DNA of 58,764 bases. Origin: Parapedobacter soli. Lineage in GTDB: Bacteria; Bacteroidota; Bacteroidia; Sphingobacteriales; Sphingobacteriaceae. The stretch covers positions 1-58,764 of the forward strand of contig NZ_JAMXAY010000033.1 of the NCBI RefSeq assembly GCF_025460835.1, in the 5' to 3' direction. Position numbers and translations under genes: made by a program. Shown in pieces: positions 53,061 to 58,764 of this stretch. Position 1 is the first letter of the stretch. Each line of letters begins with the position of its first letter. Under the pieces are notes generated by a model, which was not told the origin of the DNA, did not search any database, and worked only from the letters and a program-made list of their open reading frames with translations.

Positions 53061-53477
53061 ATGATATACCTTACACGGCGCGAACGATTTAACGCGGCAC
53101 ATAAATTATACCGCAAGGAGTGGAGCCAGGAGCAGAATGAGGCCGTCTTCGGCAAGTGCTCCAACCCCAATTGGCATGGCCATAACTACGAGCTATTCGT
53201 TACGGTAAAGGGCGAGGTAGACCCGCAAACGGGCTTCGTGATTGATCTGAAAGAACTCAAAAGCATCATCGAAACCCACGTGATCGAAAAGCTGGACCAC
53301 CGCAACGTGAACCTCGATGTAGACTTCATGCAGGGCAAGATGGCCTCCACCGAAGTGCTGGCCATCGAGATTTTCAATCAGCTGAAACCCCATGTTGAAG
53401 CACACGGGGCCCTGCTGCATGCCGTCAAACTAGTTGAAACTGAAAATAATTCCGTGGAATATTTTGGCGATGAGTAG
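53061..53477 (+). CDS. queD: 6-carboxy-tetrahydropterin synthase / 6-pyruvoyl-tetrahydropterin synthase family
   Basis: A 138-residue enzyme that acts on 7,8-dihydroneopterin triphosphate, the FolE product, on the way to queuosine. Zinc ligands are His14 (RFNAAHKLY) and the two His of NWHGHNYEL near 37-39; the catalytic Cys lies in KCSNPN near 31. Start at [10 protein letters not shown], right after the -7 box; the upstream extension to 53010 crosses the truA start. Followed by folE after 23 bp. Confidence 0.93.
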   Translation: MIYLTRRERFNAAHKLYRKEWSQEQNEAVFGKCSNPNWHGHNYELFVTVKGEVDPQTGFVIDLKELKSIIETHVIEKLDHRNVNLDVDFMQGKMASTEVLAIEIFNQLKPHVEAHGALLHAVKLVETENNSVEYFGDE

Positions 53478-53500
53478 TGCCAAAAGCTAAAAATACGACT

Positions 53501-54133
53501 ATGGACAATAATTTCCCACTCAACGAGGAAGAGATTGACGGCTATGTGAAAATAGACCGCTACAACCCCGAGAAGGTGGCCCGCATCGCGTCGCATTACA
53601 GCGAGATCCTGGCCCTGCTGGGCGAAGACCCCACGCGCCAGGGGCTGCTCAAAACCCCCGAACGGGTGGCCAAGGCCCTGCAGTACCTCACCCACGGCTA
53701 CGACCTCGACCCGGCGTCCATCCTGCGGGGTGCCATGTTTGAAGAAGAGTACAGCCAGATGGTGGTGGTAAAAGACATCGAGGTGTACTCCATGTGCGAG
53801 CACCACATGCTGCCTTTCTTCGGCAAGGCACATGTAGCCTATATCCCCAACGGCCATATCGTGGGCCTCAGCAAAATCCCGCGGGTGGTCGATATCTACG
53901 CCCGCCGGCTGCAGGTGCAGGAGCGGCTCACCAACGAAATCCGCGACTGCATCCAGGAAACGCTTACCCCTGCGGGGGTGGCCGTGGTCATCGAGTGCAA
54001 ACACCTCTGCATGTGCATGCGCGGCGTACAGAAGCAGAATTCGGTAACCACCACCTCGGCATTTACCGGCGAGTTTGCCAAAGAACGCACACGCAACGAG
54101 TTCCTGCGGCTCATCACCGCTTCGCTGGGTTAA
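53501..54133 (+). CDS. folE: GTP cyclohydrolase I
   Basis: A 210-residue enzyme forming 7,8-dihydroneopterin triphosphate from GTP for folate and queuosine. Zinc ligands are in [20 protein letters not shown] and the Cys of [35 protein letters not shown] near 125 and TSAFTGEF near 185 complete the signature. An in-frame GTG at 53477 overlaps the queD stop (TAGTG) and is a possible alternative start. Genes for consecutive steps lie next to each other. Confidence 0.96.
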   Translation: MDNNFPLNEEEIDGYVKIDRYNPEKVARIASHYSEILALLGEDPTRQGLLKTPERVAKALQYLTHGYDLDPASILRGAMFEEEYSQMVVVKDIEVYSMCEHHMLPFFGKAHVAYIPNGHIVGLSKIPRVVDIYARRLQVQERLTNEIRDCIQETLTPAGVAVVIECKHLCMCMRGVQKQNSVTTTSAFTGEFAKERTRNEFLRLITASLG

Positions 54134-54194
54134 CGCCGGTTAAAAAAATTGGCCTGGTTTTCGCTGTAAACGCGGTAAAATAGCGGCAAAAATG

Positions 54195-54202
54195 TACCTT
54201 TG
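54195..54202 (+). promoter_or_regulatory. -7 box (TACCTTTG) of the polysaccharide export operon
   Basis: TAnnTTTG match 43 nt upstream of the ATG at 54246. Confidence 0.5.
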
Positions 54203-54245
54203 CCCCATTCAAACGTTGCATAACATATTAATAGCGAACAAATCG

Positions 54246-56702
54246 ATGAAGCGATACCTCATATTGCTGGTAGGATTTTTCTGGTTGGCCACCACCGAAG
54301 CCCAAATCCAAGACGTTTCCAAAGTCCGTGTAGAGCAGCTTACCGACGAGCAGGTGTTGCGGATGATCACCGAAGCCGAGAAGCGGGGGGTAAGCGACGA
54401 CCAGCTCCTCCAGGAACTCGGCCAGCGTGGCATGGCCGCCGGCGAGCAGCAGAAGCTGCGCAACCGCATCACCACGGTACGGCAGCAGAAGCTTGGCGGC
54501 GCGCGGGCGAACGACATCGCCACCCGCCCCGAGGATACGGGCCGGACCGTCACCGGCGGGGTAGACCTCTTGGATGGTGTCGAACAGCCGCAACCCCAAC
54601 CGGTTGATACCGGCCTGGTGGTGTTCGGCTCCAGCCTCTTCCGCAACAATAACATCACGTTTACACCCAACCTCAATATCCCCACCCCGAAGAACTACGT
54701 CATCGGCACGGGCGACGAGCTGCTGCTGGACCTCACCGGCGACAACGAAGTGAGCTACCGCCTTACAGTATCGGCCGAGGGCACCATTAATGTGGATTAC
54801 GTGGGCATCATCCCCGTAGCCGGCCTCACGATAGAAGATGCTGCCAGTAAGCTAAAAAACCAGATGGGCGGTACCTACCCGCAGCTACGTTCGGGCGGCA
54901 CCCGGCTGTCGCTCACGTTGGGCAACATCCGCAGCATCCAGGTTACGCTCACCGGCTTCGTCACCAAGCCCGGCACCTACACACTGCCCTCGCTGGCCAA
55001 CGTATTCAACGCGCTGTATGCCGCCGGCGGTCCATCGGCCAAAGGTACCTACCGGAATATCCAGCTCATCCGCAATAACCAGGTAATCGAAACCATCGAT
55101 ACGTACGACTTCCTCACCAAGGGCCTGCAGCCCGGCAATGTGCGGTTGGAAGAGGGCGATGTGATCCACGTGCCCGTGTTCAACCGACACGTTTCCGTGG
55201 AAGGGTTGGTAAACAATCCCGCTATATTTGAGCCGTTGCCCAGCGAGTCGCTCGCCGACGTACTGCGTTTTGCCGGCGAATTCACGCCGGAGGCCTATAC
55301 CGCCAAGGTAAAAGTATTGCAGATCACCGACCGGGAGCGCAGCGTAGCCGATGTCTATGCCGACGATTACGCCAGCTACACCCCGCAGAACGGCGACCAG
55401 TATATTGTGGAAGAGGTATTAGACCGGTATGCCAACCGGGTGGAGATTGAAGGTGCCGTATTCCGGCCCGGTAAGTACGCCCTTAGCGAGGGCCTTACGT
55501 TGCGCCAGCTCATCCAGCAGGCCGAGGGCCTGAAGGAAGACGCCTTCATGGCCCGGGCTTACATCAACCGGTTGAAGCCAAACAATACCCAAGAGCTGAT
55601 AACGGTAAACCTCAACGACCTGATGGCCGGCAATGAGCAGGCCAACCACGTGTTGCAGCGGGAGGATCGGGTGATTATCTCGTCTATTTTCGACCTCCGC
55701 GAGGAGTACACGGTATCAATCAGCGGGCAGGTACGGCGGCCGGGACAGTTCCCGTATGTTGAAGATATGACTTTGGGAAGCCTCATCCAGATGAGTGGCG
55801 GCCTGGCCGAGGCGGCCAACATTGAGCAGGTGGATATTGCCCGGCGTATCCGGCGTAACACCAACGTACAAGATTCAGTGGTTTCGGAGCTTGTTCGGGT
55901 GAATTTCGATAGTCGTGAGGAAGCGTTGGAATCGGGCTTCGTGCTGCAACCGTTTGACATCGTGAGCGTGCACACCAGCACGGGCTACCAAGTGCAGCGC
56001 ATGGTGCGCATTGAGGGTGAGGTGATGTATCCCGGTGAATACGCCATCCTTAAAAAAGACGAGACCATTTCGGACCTTATCCGCCGTGCCGGTGGTGTTA
56101 CGGAGTTTGCTTACCTACCCGGGGCATCGCTGCAGCGCAAGGCATCGGATGCCATGGTGGCCCAAGGTCATACGGCCTTATCGGGACAGTCGAAGCGCGA
56201 ACTGGCCGAGCTGGAAGAGGAGCAGGCCGACGTTCGAGAGGCCGTTTTAGCCAATACAACAGAGGAAGGAACGAGTACTAGTCTCTTTTTTAGTGACTAT
56301 GTAGGCATCAAGTTGGATAAGATACTCGACGGTAATCAAAAATACGATATTCCATTGGAAGACGAAGACGTGATTATCGTACCGCGGCAGTTGCGTACGG
56401 TAATGGTACGGGGGCAGGTGCTTAACCCGAACCGGGTGGTATATCAACCGGGGAAATCATTGAAGTACTACATCAACCAAGCCGGCGGCTTTACGGCCAA
56501 TGCGCATAAGAAGAAAACGTTTGTCCAACACGCCAATGGGGCGGTAGAAGGCAGCGGTTGGGGATACCCAGGTGTGCAGCCGGGCAGCGAGATTATTGTC
56601 CCGGCGAAGCCCGAGCGCGAGCCATTGAGTGTACAAGCGTGGCTTAGTATGGCGAGTGTGGCGACGTCGTTGGCAGCGGTGGTAGTAAGCTTATTAAGGT
56701 AA
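54246..56702 (+). CDS. polysaccharide export protein with SLBB domains (Wza-like)
   Basis: An 818-residue envelope protein with a signal peptide (cleaved after TEA near 18), a helical, Gln/Arg-rich segment (about 30-80), a polysaccharide-export domain (NYVIGTGDELLLDLTG near 155-230) and several SLBB repeats (for example VTLTGFVTKPGTYTLPSLANV, VEIEGAVFRPGKYAL, VSISGQVRRPGQFPY, VRIEGEVMYPGEYAI, VMVRGQVLNPNRVVY). A C-terminal hydrophobic helix (SMASVATSLAAVVVSLL) may span the outer membrane, as in Wza. It opens the exopolysaccharide locus and is followed 6 bp later by the Wzz-type gene. Confidence 0.94.
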   Translation: MKRYLILLVGFFWLATTEAQIQDVSKVRVEQLTDEQVLRMITEAEKRGVSDDQLLQELGQRGMAAGEQQKLRNRITTVRQQKLGGARANDIATRPEDTGRTVTGGVDLLDGVEQPQPQPVDTGLVVFGSSLFRNNNITFTPNLNIPTPKNYVIGTGDELLLDLTGDNEVSYRLTVSAEGTINVDYVGIIPVAGLTIEDAASKLKNQMGGTYPQLRSGGTRLSLTLGNIRSIQVTLTGFVTKPGTYTLPSLANVFNALYAAGGPSAKGTYRNIQLIRNNQVIETIDTYDFLTKGLQPGNVRLEEGDVIHVPVFNRHVSVEGLVNNPAIFEPLPSESLADVLRFAGEFTPEAYTAKVKVLQITDRERSVADVYADDYASYTPQNGDQYIVEEVLDRYANRVEIEGAVFRPGKYALSEGLTLRQLIQQAEGLKEDAFMARAYINRLKPNNTQELITVNLNDLMAGNEQANHVLQREDRVIISSIFDLREEYTVSISGQVRRPGQFPYVEDMTLGSLIQMSGGLAEAANIEQVDIARRIRRNTNVQDSVVSELVRVNFDSREEALESGFVLQPFDIVSVHTSTGYQVQRMVRIEGEVMYPGEYAILKKDETISDLIRRAGGVTEFAYLPGASLQRKASDAMVAQGHTALSGQSKRELAELEEEQADVREAVLANTTEEGTSTSLFFSDYVGIKLDKILDGNQKYDIPLEDEDVIIVPRQLRTVMVRGQVLNPNRVVYQPGKSLKYYINQAGGFTANAHKKKTFVQHANGAVEGSGWGYPGVQPGSEIIVPAKPEREPLSVQAWLSMASVATSLAAVVVSLLR

Positions 56703-56708
56703 GAAAAG

Positions 56709-57821
56709 ATGGCAACTGAACCGACTCCCCATATCGAAGACGACGAATTATCAGTCAAGGAATTGATTTTGAATATCCAAGAGTGGATACGCTATTTGTG
56801 GTCAAAATGGAAAATCTTGCTTATTGCCGGTATCGTTGGCAGCATTGCGGGTCTGGGTTATTCGCTATGGAAAAAGCCATTATACACGGCTACGACCACG
56901 TTTGTGTTAGAAGGCGGGGATAGTAAGAGTGGCCTTTCACAATATGCCGGCATGGCCGCCATGGTAGGCATCAGTCTTGGTGGTGGTGGTGGGCTTTTTC
57001 AGGGCGATAACATCTTGGAACTCTACAAATCCCGCAGCATGCTGGAGCAAACGTTATTGTCTAAAACAGCGCCCCATGCCGATGAGCTGTTGATTGAGCG
57101 CTACATTGCTTATAATGGATTAGACGAGGCTTGGGCAGGTGACCCCGTATTGGCGACTTTGGATTTCCGAAAGGATCCTTCGGAATTGAGTCCCAAAAAT
57201 TTGCGGACTCGTGACAGCATCATTACTAGATTCGTAACGTCCATCAATAATAACCTGCTGAACGTAAGTAAGCCCGATAAGAACTTGTCGATTATCCAAG
57301 TGGAGGTGACTTCGCCGGATGAAACATTTTCGAAGGCACTCAATGAAAACTTGGTGCGGCGGGTGAATGATTTTTATATTCGGACGAAAACGAAGAAGTC
57401 TACAGATAATATTGCCATTTTGGAAGCCAAAGTCGACTCGGTACGAACCGTGATGACCGGGGCTATTTACTCGGCGGCCCGGGTTTCGGACGCCACCCCA
57501 AACCTGAACCCGACACGGCAGAGTCAACGTGTTGTGCCAGCTCAAGAGGCTCAGTTTACTGCGGAGGCGAACCAAGCCATGCTCTCCCAGCTGGTACAGA
57601 ACCTCGAGATGGCCCGAATGGCACAAATGCAAGAGCAGCCGTTGATTCAGCTAGTAGACCGACCGGTGTACCCATTGCCGGTAGAGCGTTTGGGTAAAGC
57701 CAAAGGTATCGTCATCGGAGGGTTTCTTTTTGGTTTCCTCACACTCTTGACTCTTGTCGGGATTAAGTGGTATCGGGATGTCATGGCCGAAGACGAAAAG
57801 GCGCCTATAGCGGCAGCTTAA
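56709..57821 (+). CDS. Wzz-type chain-length determinant / polysaccharide co-polymerase
   Basis: A 370-residue inner-membrane protein. Membrane helix 1 lies near 37-55 (ILLIAGIVGSIAGLGYSLW), a large periplasmic part follows, and helix 2 is near 335-355 (GIVIGGFLFGFLTLLTLVGI), preceded by the proline-rich PVYPLPVERLGK typical of Wzz proteins. It lacks a tyrosine-kinase domain. Acts with the export protein to set polysaccharide length. Confidence 0.93.
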   Translation: MATEPTPHIEDDELSVKELILNIQEWIRYLWSKWKILLIAGIVGSIAGLGYSLWKKPLYTATTTFVLEGGDSKSGLSQYAGMAAMVGISLGGGGGLFQGDNILELYKSRSMLEQTLLSKTAPHADELLIERYIAYNGLDEAWAGDPVLATLDFRKDPSELSPKNLRTRDSIITRFVTSINNNLLNVSKPDKNLSIIQVEVTSPDETFSKALNENLVRRVNDFYIRTKTKKSTDNIAILEAKVDSVRTVMTGAIYSAARVSDATPNLNPTRQSQRVVPAQEAQFTAEANQAMLSQLVQNLEMARMAQMQEQPLIQLVDRPVYPLPVERLGKAKGIVIGGFLFGFLTLLTLVGIKWYRDVMAEDEKAPIAAA

Positions 57822-57844
57822 TAAGTTCGCTATTTGACAAACAA

Positions 57845-57875
57845 TTTGCAGAAACGCAAAAAATGAGTACTTTTG
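57845..57875 (+). promoter_or_regulatory. promoter of the regulator gene (TTTG-N19-TACTTTTG)
   Basis: TTTG (57845-57848) and TACTTTTG (57868-57875) with 19 nt spacing, inside the upstream extension of the open frame, so translation should start at the ATG at 57899. Confidence 0.65.
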
Positions 57876-57898
57876 TTGCTCAATTTAGGTTGCTTTTT

Positions 57899-58417
57899 AT
57901 GCTAGACTCTATCATCACGTCAAAAACCCGGCTTCGCCTATTGGTGAAATTCTTCGTCAATACCGCCAACCGCGGACACATGCGCGGGCTGGCCGAAGAA
58001 TTCAACGAGTCGACCAATGCCATCCGTAAGGAGCTGAACAACCTCTCTGAAGCGGGGTATTTGGAAAAAAAAGCCGAGCGCAACCGAGTCTCCTACCGCG
58101 CCAACGTTAAACACCCCTTATTCGGTAACCTTCAGGATATCGTCCATAAATACCTGGGCTTGGATACCATTGTTACCAAGGTGCTCGACCGCATGGGCGA
58201 CGTGCGTCAAGTGATATTGACCGGTGATTACGCAGAGGGGCGCGACAGCGGCATTATAAATATTACCATTGTGGGCCCCGAGCTGAACACAGCATACCTG
58301 TCCCAGCTAGCCCCCAAGGTAGAAGAACTTGTCAAGCGTGAAGTCAGGTTTACCCTGAGCGACCGCAAGACCGACGCAGGATTGGTATTATATGAAAAGG
58401 AGGAAGGTATTGGGTAG
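57899..58417 (+). CDS. winged-helix regulator with a nucleotidyltransferase-like C-terminal domain
   Basis: A 172-residue protein. The N-terminal winged helix (LDSIITSKTRLRLLVKFF ... GHMRGLAEEFNESTNAIRKELNNLSEAGYLEKKAERNR) resembles ArsR-like regulators. The C-terminal half (VRQVILTGDYAEGRDSGIINITIVG) resembles nucleotidyltransferase-like (MNT) folds without a clear GSxxxG-D-D set, so it is probably not catalytic. Regulators of this type are common in exopolysaccharide loci of Sphingobacteria. The frame runs upstream to 57767, overlapping the Wzz gene, but a good promoter lies inside that part. Confidence 0.8.
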   Translation: MLDSIITSKTRLRLLVKFFVNTANRGHMRGLAEEFNESTNAIRKELNNLSEAGYLEKKAERNRVSYRANVKHPLFGNLQDIVHKYLGLDTIVTKVLDRMGDVRQVILTGDYAEGRDSGIINITIVGPELNTAYLSQLAPKVEELVKREVRFTLSDRKTDAGLVLYEKEEGIG

Positions 58418-58719
58418 CCGGTGAGGCGTCGAATCAACAGACGGAGCACTGCAACGCCCCGATGAGCGTAGCAATATCGGGATCAACAAATCTACGAATC
58501 ATGAAATCCACGAATCCACAATAAAACAACAAAATATGAGTCCAACACACATATCATCCACCATTCCCAATGCCCGTATTGCCGTTATTGGTTTTGGCTG
58601 CATGGGTTTGTCTTCGGTGGTGGGATTGAACTCGATTGGAGTACTTTTTGATGCCGAGGCCTGTTTAAGTAGGGATTTTGGTGGAAGGGAGATTATAAAG
58701 TAAAGATTCGTTTATCCAA
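58418..58719 (+). other. 302-bp gap before the sugar-dehydrogenase gene
   Basis: Contains an inverted repeat (CCCGAT at 58458, ATCGGG at 58476) without a T-run, four tandem 8-bp repeats of form AATCnnnn (58489-58520: AATCTACG, AATCATGA, AATCCACG, AATCCACA), and a 55-codon frame at 58536-58703 listed separately. No clear -7 box precedes ugd. Confidence 0.5.
58536..58703 (+). pseudogene. possible remnant of a nucleotide-sugar dehydrogenase
   Basis: A 55-codon frame whose residues 13-30 (ARIAVIGFGCMGLSSVVG) resemble the GxGxxG Rossmann start of UDP-N-acetyl-mannosaminuronate dehydrogenases (usual form IAVIGLGYVGLPLA). The rest does not match and ends at TAA after 55 codons. It lies directly before the intact dehydrogenase start, so a decayed copy or a rearrangement scar is plausible, though a chance frame cannot be excluded. 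Confidence 0.4.
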
Positions 58720-58764
58720 ATGAAGATAAAAAATATATGCTGTATCGGTGCCGGCTACGTTGGC
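58720..58764 (+). CDS. ugd: UDP-glucose 6-dehydrogenase, N-terminal 15 codons only
   Basis: Fifteen codons (MKIKNICCIGAGYVG) reach the window edge. The GAGYVG dinucleotide-binding start is typical of UDP-glucose 6-dehydrogenase in Bacteroidetes polysaccharide loci, which supplies UDP-glucuronate. Truncated by the end of the window, not by mutation. Confidence 0.75.
   Translation, partial: MKIKNICCIGAGYVG

Overview
The window looks like chromosomal DNA of a Bacteroidetes bacterium, most likely Sphingobacteriales (Pedobacter/Parapedobacter-like). This is inferred from family content, not from a search. The clues are an outer-membrane porin of the Bacteroidetes 'putative porin' type, an IPExxxVDY-family protein, a bifunctional OtsA-OtsB, a SPOR protein, and a very consistent Bacteroidetes promoter signature (TTTG or TTG, 18-20 nt, TAnnTTTG) in front of many genes. 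There is no phage, transposon, CRISPR array, rRNA or tRNA that I can see. Most of the window is dense housekeeping DNA.

Layout. 1-5715 (minus): rsgA, a porin, a dGTPase and a hypothetical protein with an HNH-like but cysteine-poor pattern. 5822-13315 (plus): polA, a MORN-type lipoprotein-like or secreted protein, psd, a PhoR-like kinase, then a DUF47/PhoU-like protein and a PiT phosphate permease behind a promoter with a PHO-box-like tandem repeat. 13739-22779 (plus): ompA with two strong hairpins after it, surE, a small membrane protein, mqnD, secA, a SPOR protein, an M20 amidohydrolase and a GNAT. 22853-28225: a GH15 glucosidase converging on otsAB, then an M28 peptidase. 28415-35083: a rhodanese and a small membrane protein face comB and gcvT; ssb and trpEGC follow on the minus strand. 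The trp genes are led by a 28-residue leader peptide with three consecutive Trp codons and a complete attenuator; trmD lies upstream. 35204-36131: two tandem toxin-antitoxin modules, the first with a truncated toxin joined in frame to the second antitoxin. 36313-43537 (minus): metE under a SAM-I riboswitch, a two-component pair, pyruvate kinase and an IPExxxVDY protein. 43782-47640 (plus): acpP, fabF, rnc, a 7-bp tandem repeat and hisS. 47637-54133: a third toxin-antitoxin pair, an M3 peptidase, an ABC exporter, truA, queD and folE. 54246 to the end (plus): the start of an exopolysaccharide locus (SLBB export protein, Wzz-type co-polymerase, regulator, a possible sugar-dehydrogenase remnant, and the first 15 codons of a UDP-glucose 6-dehydrogenase).

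How the parts work together. Phosphate uptake (DUF47-PiT) is likely under PhoB-type control. Trehalose may be both made (OtsAB) and split (GH15) from one convergent locus. FolE makes the substrate of QueD. Tryptophan and methionine synthesis each show cis-acting RNA control (peptide attenuator and SAM-I riboswitch). A recurrent feature is that the -7 box sits only 4-6 nt from the start codon in at least eight genes, which predicts leaderless mRNAs, including a leaderless trp leader peptide. I regard the trp attenuator, the PHO box, the leaderless promoter class and the rearranged toxin-antitoxin cluster as the most rewarding items.
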